A DNA stretch of 64,000 nt from assembly GCF_001540865.1 (NCBI RefSeq), contig NC_033630.1, forward strand, positions 4,559,221-4,623,220, in the 5' to 3' direction. The DNA is from Ananas comosus. Its lineage: Eukaryota; Streptophyta; Magnoliopsida; Poales; Bromeliaceae. Shown piece after piece: positions 1 through 10,744 of this stretch. How positions within the stretch are numbered: the stretch's first letter is position 1; each line of letters opens with the position of its first letter. The position numbers and the translations under genes are program-made. The notes below the pieces were generated by a model. The model saw only the letters and a list, made by a program, of their open reading frames with translations, had not been told where the DNA came from and searched no databases.

Positions 1-600
1 TCGAAATTAGGCTCGCTCGAGCTCGGCTCGAATTAATTTCAAGCCGAGCTTGAGCCTAGATTTAGGCTCGAAATTAATTTCAAGCCGAATTTGAGCCGAC
101 ATAAGCTCGCTCGAGCTCGGCTCGTTTCCACCCATAATTCCCATTTGTCTCATGCACCAGACATAGTATCCTAGAATCAAATTCTGAGATATAATAATTT
201 CATAAAATAAATTCCGAGACATAATTTTTTTTCATAGAATCAAATTTTGAGATATAATTTTTTTTTTTTCATCGAAGCTTTATTATCTTACAGTTTGTGT
301 ATCCACATATCTCGTAAGCCAGACACAGTGTCTTAAAATCAAATTACGAGATATAATACATTTCTTTCATGTTTTCTCACCTCACCGTAACGTATTTTGT
401 CTGCAATCTCAACTAAAAGGTTAAAGGCGTGAAGGATGGAGCATTCGAATACCGGTGCATGGTGCACCGGGTCCAGCCAATACAATTTCTCCTTGGAAGG
501 CATAAGGAGAGCTTGAGATCCAGCTTAAAAGACGAGGCACCACTGATCCTTGAACATTTGATTGGAATTCATTTATCTATTTAGAATTTGGTCGATTGGA
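1..600. repeat. GCTCG-rich dispersed repeat, copy X
   Basis: The first 130 bases are made of short imperfect GCTCGAGCTCGGCTCG units in both orientations, followed by AT-rich sequence and a unique-looking stretch ending near 600. The same order of blocks recurs at about 2,985-3,640, so this is a dispersed or tandemly duplicated repeat cut by the window start. The only open frame (7-222, minus) is a by-product of the GCTCG repeats. I see no gene here. Confidence 0.75.
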
Positions 601-639
601 TTGAAAAAAATTCAAGGAACAAAATGCCCTATGGACTTT

Positions 640-1140
640 AAAATATTATTAATTTATTATATTATAAATTATTATTATATTAATAATATATATTAATAAT
701 ATAAAATGTATTTTAATGTATATTAGGCTTTATTTAATTATGCATTATATGTTGGCCCATAATAAGCCAAACAAGTACATCGTATGGCATTGTATAAACT
801 CTAAATATTATATACCTTCTCTTCTTCAGACTTTCCTTTTTGTACATAATCAAAATAAATGTATATTAAATTTTTCACCATTCGCTATTTTTGTTATCTC
901 CACTCTCTTTTCATACTTCTCTTTGACATCCCCGGTTCAGGCAATTCACCCTAGACTTCATATTTTCTTGGTGCATTATTTATTATTGAACTAGTTGACA
1001 GTGTGATCATAATTGTAGGTAATGTTTTTATAACAAATTAAACTCATTGTTATATATAATGTCCGAGAAATTTACAATCGGACTCGTTTCAGAAGTCGAG
1101 TCGGCTCGATCGAAAAAAAAAAAAAAAAAAAAAAAAAAAT
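640..1140. repeat. Repeat copy Y ending in a long A tract
   Basis: This block contains the segment around the words AGGCTTTATTTAATTA and TTGGCCCATAATAAGCC, and it recurs in diverged form at about 2,480-2,930. It ends in a run of about 29 A residues near 1,111-1,139, preceded by GTCGAGTCGGCTCG. A poly-A end could mean a retroposed sequence, but no target duplication was recognised. The 92-residue frame at 716-994 has no recognisable family. Confidence 0.6.
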
Positions 1141-1900
1141 GGTGCTCTAATTAAATAAAGAATCCAAGCTGTTATTTTTCTATTTGAAATTTTTTGGCAA
1201 AAAAATGTGCCTAGGAATTGCAAAATAAGGTAGAAGATGGAGAATTAATCTATTATATATTTACGAAAATTTAGATCCATTAAATATTTAAATTGACTAT
1301 GATATCTTGTTATCTAAAAATTTGATTTAATAGAAAACAGATACAGAAATATAGATTAACAAAACTAACTTAGTGACACAAAATATATAGATGACATGAT
1401 GAACCACTCATAATCTGATTGGATCGGTTTTTGGTCGGCTAGACCCAAACCCAAAATAGATCAGATCAGTTTTCTGATCGTCCACGCAGGTGTTAGTGGA
1501 TCAGATTAGTTTTATGGTCTTCCAATAGAGGCGTCGAGAATTCAAGCTCCCCATTCTTCCAAAGACAAAAAAAAAATAAAAATAAAAAATAAAAAATATT
1601 GCCTATATTTGGTGCATCCATACCTCTCATGCACCGCACAGTTATTATTATTGCCTAATTTTGGCGTATTCAATGTCTGATCACCTCACTATTATTGCCG
1701 ATATATTTGGTGTATACATATGTCTCACCTACTGCACAGTATTCAAAAATCGAATTATGAGATATATTAGTTTTTCATAAAATAAAGTTTGAGATATAAT
1801 ATTTTTTTTCATAAAATCAAATTCTGAAATATAATATTTTTTCACCGTTCTCTCTTTTTTAACTACACCTATATTACTTATATTTGGTGTATTCCCATTA
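1141..1900. other. Intergenic DNA with repeat fragments
   Basis: No gene is visible. The stretch is AT-rich and contains partial, diverged pieces of the X repeat near 1,590-1,870 (phrases such as TGGTGCATCCATACCTCTC and AATCAAATTCTGA). Confidence 0.5.
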
Positions 1901-1902
1901 GG

Positions 1903-2095
1903 ACTGGCAAACGAGCGAGCCAGCTCGCGTTCGACTCGTGTTCGGCTTGATATTCGGCTCGCTCGAGCTCAACTCGAAATTAAATGAGTCGAGCTTGAAC
2001 AAAATAAAAGGCTCGAAATTCATTTCAAGCCGAGCTTGAGTATTACTCGGCTCGTTCGAATTAGGCTCGAAAAGCTCAAAAAGCTCGAATATATA
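1903..2095. repeat. GCTCG-rich short element
   Basis: The element begins with GACTGGCAAACGAGCGAGCC and continues through dense GCTCG and CGAGC units to a TA microsatellite. A close relative in the same orientation lies at 16,664-16,835, and related units in the opposite orientation lie at 61,430-61,765. The conserved start and the palindromic GCTCG/CGAGC content suggest a non-autonomous DNA transposon family. No transposase is present. Confidence 0.6.
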
Positions 2096-2111
2096 TATAT
2101 ATATATATATA

Positions 2112-2376
2112 GTAGGGCTATTGTGCTATTAGGAGCACAGCAGACCTTGTGCTCCTAAGTTCTTAACCGTCCATCAAATTTGATTGGTGGTTAGGGTGAA
2201 AGAGTGAAAGAGAGAAGAGAAATTGAAGAGAAATTCAAAGAGAAGAGAAATTAAGAAACTCAATTTCTCTTCAATTTCTCTTCTCTCTTTCACTCTAACC
2301 ACTCATCAAATTTGATGGGCGGTTAAGAACTTAGAAGCACAAGGGCTGCTGTGTTCCTAATAGCACAATAGCCCTA
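2112..2376. mobile_element. Foldback MITE (265 bp)
   Basis: The left part starts GTAGGGCTATTGTGCTATTA and the right part ends with its reverse complement TAATAGCACAATAGCCCTAC. The two halves are nearly perfect inverted repeats meeting in a GA-rich/CT-rich centre, so the whole unit can fold into a long hairpin. It sits inside a TA microsatellite, a common MITE target. A second shorter copy of both ends follows immediately at 2,386-2,455. Confidence 0.8.
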
Positions 2377-2385
2377 CTCATATAT

Positions 2386-2455
2386 AGTAAGGCTATTGTG
2401 CTATTAAGAACTTAGGAGCACAAGGGCTGCTGTGCTCCTAATAGCATAGTAGCCC
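2386..2455. mobile_element. Internally deleted copy of the 2,112 foldback MITE
   Basis: It starts GTAAGGCTATTGTGCTATTA and ends ATAGCATAGTAGCCCTAC, matching the two termini of the preceding element with most of the interior missing. Its place directly beside the longer copy suggests a local duplication or nested insertion. Confidence 0.65.
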
Positions 2456-2479
2456 TACTATATATATATATATATATAT

Positions 2480-3640
2480 TAAATAAATGATTATATTATA
2501 TATAAATATAATATATATAATATATAAAATGTATTTAATTAATATAGGCTTTAATTAATTTGGTGCCATCTATTTGGCCCATAAAATAAACGCTCAACAA
2601 GTACAATCGTGCAATTAAATCCACATCTAAATTTACATAATACATTCTCTCTTTCAGACCTTTCACTTTGTTACATAACTGCTAAAACATAGATAATATT
2701 AAATTTCAAATTCCTATTTTTTTCTCGCACTCTCTTTCTCTCTCTCTCTTTGACCTCACCGTCAGGCAGTGCACCGCTAAAGGCTTCCAAAAAAAAAAAA
2801 TTATTTTTTTTTCTTTTCAATGTATTTTTATATTTGACGTAATTGGACATGTTGCATCAAATTGTTAGTAATGTTTTAATAAAAATTAAACTATTGAATT
2901 ATATAATTCTGAGATTTCAATCGTCTCTTTAGAGCTCGAAGCTCGGCTCGACTCGAGAATAATAAAAAAATAAAATAAAAAAATTAGGCTCAGCTCGAGC
3001 TCGGCTCGAATTTAATTTCAAAGCCGAGGACTTGAGCCCTAGATTAGGCTCGAAATTAATTTTTCAAAGGCCGAATTTGAGCGACATAACTCCTCGAGCT
3101 CCGCTCGTTCCCACCCATAATTCGCCATTTGCTCATGCAGCCAGACATAGTACCTAGAATCAAATTCTGAGATATAATAATTTCATAAAATAATTCCGAA
3201 TACATAATTATTTATTTCATAGAATCAAAATTTTGAGATAAATTTTTTTTTTTATCCATCGAAGCTATATCTTACAGTTTGTGTAATCCACATATCTCGT
3301 AAGCCAGGACACATGTTCTTAAAACAAATTACGATAATATAATACATTTCTTATCATGTTTTCTCACCTCACCTGTAACGTATTTGGTCTGCAAATCTCA
3401 AATAAAAGGTTAAAGTCGTGAAAGGATGGACATTCGAATATCTCGGCATGGTGCACCGGGTCCAGCCTAATAACATATCCCTTGAAGTCAATAAGGAGAG
3501 CTTGAGGATCCACTTAAAAAGAGCACCACGGATCCTTGAAACACTTTGATCTGAATCATTTATCTATTTAAAGAATTTGTCGATTGGATTGAAAAAAATT
3601 CAAGGAAACAAAATCCTCTATGGACCTTTATAGTATAATA
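2480..3640. repeat. Second copy of repeats Y and X with many small indels
   Basis: Positions 2,480-2,930 match 640-1,110 and positions 2,985-3,640 match 1-600. Compared with the first copy, X here has single-base insertions and deletions every 10-20 bases (for example TGTGTAATCCACATATC against TGTGTATCCACATATC). That pattern looks more like unpolished long-read sequence than like normal repeat divergence. No coding capacity is seen. Confidence 0.7.
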
Positions 3641-4056
3641 TATATATAATATATATAATTATATATGAATATATATATATATATATGTATAATGTATTAT
3701 GTATGTATGTATGATTATATATTAATGTATGTATATATTATTATATATTATGTATATAATATAATGTATTATAATATATATATATAGAATATAATAGTAC
3801 ATATATATACATATACATAGATATACAATACATATTACATATACATATACATTATACATATAGCATATAATATTATATACATAATAATATATATATAACA
3901 TATACATATATAATATATACTATATATATATATATATACATAATATATATATATATACTATATATATGTATTATGTATGTTATGTATGTAAATATATATA
4001 TAAATGTATTATGTATTATATGTATGTATATATATATATGTAATGAGTATGTAATG

Positions 4057-4118
<62 letters not shown>

Positions 4119-4514
4119 TAATGTAAATATATATATATGTGTATTTATAATATGTAATTATAATATGTATGTATATATATATATATTTGTAAGATAGTAT
4201 ATTATGTATATAATAATATGTATATATATATATTATGTAATGATATAATTGTAAATGTATGTATTATTATATGTATTATATAGTACATTACACCACATAT
4301 AATATATATATACATACACACACATATATAATATAATTATAATCAACACACATATATATATATATTAATAAAACAAAATAAAATACATCCACACATATAT
4401 ATAATATAATATATACATTACACACACATATATATTATATATATATTATAATAACATACACAACATATATATATATATATACATACACACATATATATAT
4501 ATATATATATACAT

Positions 4515-4555
<41 letters not shown>
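3641..4555. repeat. Long (TA)n-rich microsatellite array
   Basis: Some 900 bases are made almost only of TA, TATG, CATA and CACA units. The open frames at 3,722-3,907 and 3,973-4,197 encode only Y/I/M/V repeats and are products of this composition, not genes. Confidence 0.9.
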
Positions 4556-4557
<2 letters not shown>

Positions 4558-4939
4558 CAGCTGAATCAGGTGCAAGCAAACATATAAAGTAATTTTAAAA
4601 GTTTGAGATTACCGATGTTGAATTTGGGTTAGTGTTTGGATGTTTGGATGTTTGAACACTTAATTGAATCTAATTAAGTGTTCTGAGAGAATTTGTAGAG
4701 CTTGTTAGATGTTAGAAGATAATCTAATGATAGTTATTTTGTATGAAATTTTTTGTATGATTATTTGATTTTTTGTTTCTTAAAAAAACAAAAAACCCTT
4801 TACATCTATGATTTGGTATAGTACACATATATACATATTCCACTAAGAGGTAATTTATTTTATTCTAAAAAATAATTTTTTATTTTTTAATACTATATAT
4901 ATTTTAAGTAAATTGAAGGAGTACACCTTACGCATCAAA
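4556..4939. other. AT-rich intergenic stretch
   Basis: I see no gene, RNA or repeat of known type here. It links the TA array to the hAT-like element. Confidence 0.4.
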
Positions 4940-4947
4940 ATACAATT

Positions 4948-6008
4948 AGGGGTGGAACTGGGCCCGGGCCTAAACAAGGCTCGGCAGGATGAGTTATGTT
5001 TGGGCCGGACTTTGGGTATTAAAAATAAAACTTTGGATTCGGGTTAGGCTTAAAAATTTAGGCCCGAAAAAATTATGAGCCTATTTGAGCATGTCCAAGC
5101 CTGGCCCAAGCCTGACCCAAAATCTCGATATATTAATTATCAAAATAAAATATTTAATTATATATATATATAATAGTTATCTATAAAAGGAAAAAATGAT
5201 ATAGTATATCATATATAGTATATATTTTTATTACTGATATATATTTACATATATAAGGATATATTATATATTAACAAAATATTTAGTTCCATATTAGAAT
5301 ATATTAAGTAGTATTATTATATATAATTAATTAAGTATACATATCTATGAATAAATATATGGTACATATTATTATATATAGCTAATTAGTTATGTATGTA
5401 ACACTTACTAAATATATATTATTTTAAACTTTTTTAAAAAATTAATAAGACCTTCTATATGCATAACTTAAGGACAATTTTAAAATTTTAAAATGTCACA
5501 ATGCTCCTTTAAAAAACCACATATGCTCTAATTAATTAAATATTCTACCCTTACGTGAGAAGTTTCTATCTTATTATTTACTTTGTAGGATTACTAGTAT
5601 CGGAGTAGAAGTGAAGATTACTGAAGCACATCTTCTACTTGTCTAAGTCTTAGTTTTAGTTTATTATTTTTTTTCTTTTGTCTTATTTCATTGATGGAAA
5701 ATTATTGGTAGACATTAATGATATTATATTTGATGTTAGATACTAATTTCTTTGATGTTATCAAACCCTAGTAAAAATAAGTATTTTATTTTAATTTTAT
5801 ACAATAAAAGTATTTATATATTATAAATAAATGTATAAAATGAGCCTCTACAAAGCCTGATGTGTTTTAGGGATTGAGCTTAGGCTTAAGCCGGGACATA
5901 ATGTTTTTAAAAAATAGGTAAAAGCCCGACCTGAAACCCAACATTTTTTTTGGACCGGGCTTGGGGATAGTGTTACCCGACCCAAGCCCGGCCCAGTTCC
6001 ACCCCTAA
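4948..6008. mobile_element. Non-autonomous hAT-like element
   Basis: The left end reads AGGGGTGGAACTGGGCCCGG and the right end closes with CCGGCCCAGTTCCACCCCT, giving terminal inverted repeats of about 20 bp with further imperfect inverted homology (TTGGGCC, AAGCCCGGC) inside. The flanks are an exact 8-bp duplication, ATACAATT, at 4,940-4,947 and 6,009-6,016. Eight-base target duplications and AGGGGTGG-type ends are typical of the hAT superfamily. The 1-kb interior is AT-rich and has no transposase. A truncated relative in opposite orientation lies at 17,160-17,325. Confidence 0.8.
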
Positions 6009-6016
6009 ATACAATT

Positions 6017-7361
6017 AACTGCTAAGCATGTAATAAATTAATCAAGGCGCATGGATGCATGGCCACTCGTTTATGACGTGTCCGGTGTCCCCATCAATCA
6101 CCAATCAGGTGCACCCATTACAGTCCAAAGGATGACATGGCACCTCTCAGTCGTGCCACGTGGATGTCGTACGACCAACCACGTTGTCAAGCTTTGAGGA
6201 CCGCACGATGCGATATAGTGATAAGATAGAGATAAGACAAAACTTAATCACCATGAACAAACAAATACCAACGCTGCGTACTCTCGTTCGATCTAACATA
6301 CAAACCACAAAAAACTTAAAAAAAAAAAAAAAGAAAAAGAAAAAGGAAAAGAAAAATCTAGTGCCTGCGCCATGTGTGTGCGCACCATCTTCACTATCTT
6401 CGATCTAAAACCTCAAGTATCAATTATTAAATCTTTAGATGATCATGTTAGATACTATTGGTTAGATCTGATACGATATTTTGTTACTCGTGAAATTAAT
6501 TTTATAAAAAATAAATTTGAAAATATATTTATCATAATTATTCGATTATTATTACTGTTAGAATTATTCCTAACTCGTTTTCTATTTTAAATTATTCTTA
6601 ATATGATACCATAGTTTGTCATATACCTTACCAATTCCAAGATGTAGTATTCCTTTTCGTTTTGTTACATTTTATATCATATCTTGTAGAATATTTAATT
6701 AATTTGATATTTAGCTGTCTATGTTATTAGCAGGAGTAATCGGAAACTATTTTTTAGCAATGACTTTTTAGATAACAAATTAGTAAAAAGACTGTAAGTG
6801 CCTTTTTGTTATCATCTCTCTTCTGCTTTCAAATATCTCTAATTAAATATTTAACAAATATAATAATTCAATGCTGATTTTTATGTTACTGTAAATTAAA
6901 GAGATCGAACATGGAAAGGTTTTGAACAAGAAACACTAATTGCTCTAATGCATTTGAAATAAAGTAATTTCAAAAAGTGTTAGTAAATGAGTTGTTTATA
7001 TATAATACTCTATCTAGTAATTCTATGCTCCGCAATTGGTCGAAAGATAAGCCCTTAACACTAGACAATTAGGCCATGTTTGGTTCGAGCGAAGAATACA
7101 AAATTTATTTCCCTTATTCTTCCAAATGGTCACAAGATATATTTGTACACCAGGTGTACCGGAAAATACGTCTAATTGGACAAATAATCCAGCAATTACT
7201 TAACACAAGTTTTGTCCCAATAGTAGCTAGTAGCTAGATAGCACAAATCCCTCATCCATACACAACCACTCATCCCCCTCTCCCCTCTTGCACCACAACA
7301 CTCTCCTCCTCCTCTTTAAACCACACAACCCTAGAGAATCGAGAATCATCAACACGCAAGG
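6017..7361. other. Intergenic region upstream of the glutaredoxin gene
   Basis: No gene is seen. There is an A-rich run near 6,317-6,355 that generates a lysine-rich frame at 6,160-6,408, which I do not accept as a gene. The last 150 bases before 7,362 become C-rich (CCCCTCTCCCCTC and CTCCTCCTCCT), as is usual for a plant 5' leader. No convincing TATA box could be fixed. Confidence 0.4.
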
Positions 7362-8495
7362 ATGGGCTGCGCGAGCTCGAAGCGCGTCGAGGCGGCGGTG
7401 GCGGCGGCCGACGTTTACCACCCCCCACCGACGAGCATCGCCCTGTTCGACATCAGCGCCATCGAAGAGCCCTGGCTCATCGCCACCGCCGCCGCGGTGA
7501 AAGAAAAGGAAGACGATAACGATCGCGATGCCAAGAAGCCGACCGAAGCGGCCACGGCGATACCGCTGCCTCTCCCTCTCCTTGAGAAGCTTGAATCCTA
7601 CGAGCTCGCACCTGCGTCTTGGTCGGAGGTGAGCAAAGCCCTCGAGGAGCTCAAACCAGCACTGCAAAACGCTTCGAAGCAATCCATTACTACAAAACTC
7701 CTCCCTGCTGCCGCTCCTGCTGTACCGAAGCCGCCGCCGACGCAGCCGATGCCGCCGAGCAAGACTGCTGCGGTCCACACGCTCGACGACTTCGACCATC
7801 AAATGAAGAAAACTCCCCCGGCCGAGCTGGCGGGATTCCGGGCCGTGAAGGAGAACAGCTTCGTCGTGCGCGACAGACAGGAGCGGGAGAGAAGAAGGGC
7901 GGGCGGCGACGATGCCGCAGCGGTGAAGTGGCGGAGGAGGGACCCTTTCGAGGGGTATCCGGAGAAGATGCCACCGGGGAACGCCGAGGGGGTGGTGCTG
8001 TACACGACGACGCTGCGCGGGGTGCGGCGCACGTTCGAGGACTGCGAGCGGGCGCGGCAGGTGGTGGAGGCCTACGCGGCGGAGGCCGGCATCGGGGTCG
8101 ACGAGCGCGACGTCTCCCTGCATGGGGAGTATTTGAAGGAGGTGAAAGAATTGGCCGGCGAGGGGGCAGCGGTGCCGAGGGTGTTCATGAGGGGGAGGTA
8201 CGTAGGCGGGGTGGAGGAGGTGGTGGAGCTGGGGGAGAGTGGGAGGATGAGGGAGATGATGAGGTGGATCGCGGCGAGATCGGAGAAAGGGGGAGGAGGA
8301 GGGAGGAGGCCGGGCGGGTGCGAGGGGTGCGAGGTGCAACGAGAATGGCCTGATCCTATGCCCACTTTGTCACTGACTAGGGGAAAATACGATCCGTCCA
8401 TAGATTGCATCATCTCATCCTTCGTGGCATCATACAATTCCGTTGTATTACTACTATTCACAGCATTCAGAAAAATTGATGGTGTTTACATATAG
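7362..8495 (+). CDS. Glutaredoxin-domain protein, myristoylated type, C terminus disrupted
   Basis: An intronless reading frame of 377 codons. It begins MGCASSKRVEA, a classic start for N-myristoylation on Gly2 with palmitoylation on Cys3, so the product is probably membrane-anchored. A low-complexity Ala/Pro/Glu region follows, then a glutaredoxin-like domain at about residues 206-300 (VVLYTTTLRGVRRTFEDCER; then VPRVFMRGRYVGGVEEVVEL). The CxxC active-site pair of true glutaredoxins is absent, as is usual in this plant family (the Arabidopsis At3g28850/At5g39865 group). Family members end in a zinc ribbon with several CxxC pairs. Here only GCEGC remains, and the family ending CNENGLILCPLCH plus TGA lies in another frame at 8,335-8,376. 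The in-frame tail after residue ~330 is therefore probably not native. GC-rich coding sequence contrasts with the AT-rich surroundings. Identification is firm; intactness is doubtful. Confidence 0.88.
   Translation: MGCASSKRVEAAVAAADVYHPPPTSIALFDISAIEEPWLIATAAAVKEKEDDNDRDAKKPTEAATAIPLPLPLLEKLESYELAPASWSEVSKALEELKPALQNASKQSITTKLLPAAAPAVPKPPPTQPMPPSKTAAVHTLDDFDHQMKKTPPAELAGFRAVKENSFVVRDRQERERRRAGGDDAAAVKWRRRDPFEGYPEKMPPGNAEGVVLYTTTLRGVRRTFEDCERARQVVEAYAAEAGIGVDERDVSLHGEYLKEVKELAGEGAAVPRVFMRGRYVGGVEEVVELGESGRMREMMRWIAARSEKGGGGGRRPGGCEGCEVQREWPDPMPTLSLTRGKYDPSIDCIISSFVASYNSVVLLLFTAFRKIDGVYI
8335..8376 (+). other. Out-of-frame remnant of the zinc-ribbon C terminus
   Basis: In the +1 frame relative to the upstream gene, these bases read CNENGLILCPLCH and a TGA stop, the conserved end of plant glutaredoxin-domain proteins. 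Just upstream are the near-repeats GGGTGCGAGG, GGGTGCGAGG and GGTGCAACG. A deletion between such short repeats would remove the middle of the zinc ribbon and shift the frame. A local assembly error is the alternative. Confidence 0.75.
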
Positions 8496-8499
8496 TATA

Positions 8500-9030
8500 T
8501 ATACTTACTGGTTTTAAGAAGGCTTGGTGTAATTGTTGTATTGTTGAAGGGAATGCATGTGTAGCTCCGGATTAGAAAAAATAGTTAAATTATTATAATG
8601 TGATATAAATAGTTAATAGATCTATATGTGTGTGTTGTCATTATGCTGGGATTGAGTTTATAAATTTTAGTTTGTTAGTGTGATTTTCCCACTAATTAAC
8701 TTGTGGGAACAAAATAGCACAAGATGAACTGTCGCCATATTGAGATATCTTGTATTACATGAACTTTGGTTGTTCCAATGATTTCAAATTTCAACAAAAT
8801 GTTTGTATTTGCCGAGGGAATTAATATGTCACTAGTGAAGTTATTCGTGCATTGCGGCAGGCTGATTCTATAAAAGGCAGAAGATTGACAAAGCAAAAAA
8901 TTTTAAAATTTTTTGACTTGTCATGAGAAACTAATAAATACAAATAGAAGATATGAAACAAATATAGCAAAATTTATAGTTTCAGAAAATAAATTATATA
9001 TAACAATAATAAAAAAACGATAATAGAACA
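8500..9030. other. AT-rich downstream intergenic DNA
   Basis: Probable 3' flank of the glutaredoxin gene. No further gene, repeat or RNA was recognised. Confidence 0.4.
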
Positions 9031-9173
9031 CTACTCTATACGTATCTTAATCCCGATGCCGATATCGGGGAGGCGAATCCTGATCTTCATGTCGCATTTG
9101 CCGCCGTTGTCAACATCGAGCTCCTCCTTGGTCACGGCCACATCGATCCCGTACAAATCTTCCCAGACCAACC
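9031..9173 (-). pseudogene. Isolated coding-looking exon or gene remnant
   Basis: Read on the minus strand, the bases encode a clean stretch including WLVWEDLYGIDVAVTKEELD and KCDMKIRIRLPDIGIGIKIR, ending at a TAG (9,033-9,031). An in-frame TAG lies just upstream (9,174-9,176), directly after a possible splice acceptor CAG. GC content and codon-like structure stand out from the neighbours. I do not recognise the family with confidence. It could be the last exon of a gene whose other exons are gone, or a captured fragment. Confidence 0.45.
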
Positions 9174-9229
9174 ACTTCTACTGACTCCAAATTCATCGCT
9201 ACTTTTTCCCACTGTGTTGCGCCACGATC

Positions 9230-9790
9230 CTTGTAACCCTAATTTATCCCTACTCAATTTAAAAAAAAAATTAAACAAAACATAAAATATAAATCCTTTT
9301 TGTGTCCCCTCTAAAAAAAGAAAAAAAAAATTTGCTCGCACGGTGACAAATTGATAATAAATTCAATCATTTGGCAGAGGGACCGGAGAAAGCAAGGTGA
9401 AGGAGGTGTTGCCATGTGGTAAAGTTTATGAGGAATAATGTATAATAATAATAATAATAAAGTCTTCCTCCCACCGTGTCGCGCCATGATCCTCATAACT
9501 CTTGTTTCATCCTCACTGAATTTTTTTTAAAAAAAGAAAAAATTAAGACAATTATAAAATATAAATCCTTTTTGTGTTCCCTCTAAAACAAAGAAAAAAA
9601 TTTGTGTTTTTTGTGAAATTGATTTGTTTAGATAATAATGAACCATGTGAATATATTAATTAAGAAATGGGCAGGTGAGAAGATGAACCATCTGATGAAA
9701 GATAATAAATTCAATTATTAGGAAGAGGGGAGAAGACAAGGGTGAAGAAGGCATTGCCACATGGCAAAGTTTATGAGGAATAATAGATAG
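9230..9790. repeat. Direct duplication of a ~280-bp unit
   Basis: The word series ATAAATCCTTTTTGTGT, CCCTCTAAAA, then AATAAATTCAAT and TTGCCA, then GGTAAAGTTTATGAGGAATA occurs at about 9,285-9,440 and again at about 9,555-9,785 with extra bases in the second copy. No gene is seen. Confidence 0.65.
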
Positions 9791-10170
9791 ATATAGAGCT
9801 ATAGATTTTGAGTAGTTTTGTTTTGATCTCTAAACAAACCTAATTAAGCTCTTTTTGTAACCGCAATCTCCCGGTTTAACAAATTAACCTACCCTTCATT
9901 CCATTTTTGTCACAGTACGTTCCTGTGTCTATTCTAGCAAAAAAAATAAAAAAATAAAAAAATAATAATAACTTTAAGTATGCTACCACTTATAAGTGAA
10001 CTGCAACATCTATTCTTATGCAACTTGTGTTTATCATTAATGTAAACACATTTAGCACATCTGTAATTAGACATACATTTATTTGCATTACAAAAAAGAG
10101 GGTATGCATAAAATTAGTTGTCCTAATTAATCCATGCGTCTTAAAAGCACTATATATAGAGAGAGTGATA
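9791..10170. other. Intergenic, nothing recognised
   Basis: AT-rich sequence without a gene, RNA or known repeat that I can support. Confidence 0.35.
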
Positions 10171-10718
10171 GTTGAGTTGAAATGCTATCGGTAGCAAACG
10201 AGCTCTATTGCTATCTATTTGTTTTCAATGATGGAGCCTCTAAATCGACGATCGGCATCGTTGAACATAATTTATAGTACTTGAAGTATCTAGAAATCAA
10301 ATTTCAAATCTTTTCGGCATCATTGACCTAATGATCAAAGGGTTTCAAATTATGTAATTTTAATGGTCGATATTAGGTGTAATCTCGTTTAACGGTGTAC
10401 GTAAAGATATCCAAATCAATTGAATTTTACTTAGAAAATTTCTTGAAACTATTTAGAACAAGATTTATACTCTCAATCTTGATTAAAAGATTCCTATCAT
10501 CACTTTTTAAAGGATATTTATTTTCAGTCGTTTATTTTTGTGTCCACTTGATGGACAAGGGAACAATATCGAAAAAGTATAAAATTTGGTTTCTAGACGC
10601 TTCAAGTGGTATAGATCATATTCAACAGTGCTGATCATCGATTTGAAGACTCCCTCATTGAAAACAAATGGGTGGCAACGGAGCCCGTCTGTTACCAATA
10701 GCATTCCAGCTCAACTCT
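10171..10718. mobile_element. Foldback MITE, normally written reference copy
   Basis: The left end is GTTGAGTTGAAATGCTATCG and the right end is CCAATAGCATTCCAGCTCAA, which is its imperfect reverse complement. The two ~180-bp arms contain AAATCGACGATCGGCATCG on the left and its counterpart on the right. This copy is important because a near-identical element at 42,265-42,825 can be matched only if that segment is read backwards without complementing. Related elements lie at 60,100-60,590 and 60,640-61,140. Confidence 0.82.
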
Positions 10719-10744
10719 ATTAATTCGAACTCTATACTAAAGGA

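Noticed and set aside
3722..4197. Two Tyr/Ile-rich frames
   Set aside because: Products of the TA/TATG microsatellite.
6160..6408. 82-codon frame with a lysine run
   Set aside because: The lysines come from an A-rich tract, and the rest has no recognisable sequence.
7227..8339. 370-codon minus-strand frame over the glutaredoxin gene
   Set aside because: Arg/His/Pro-rich with no family. It is the antisense shadow of a GC-rich coding sequence, while the plus frame has MGCASS and a clear glutaredoxin-like domain.
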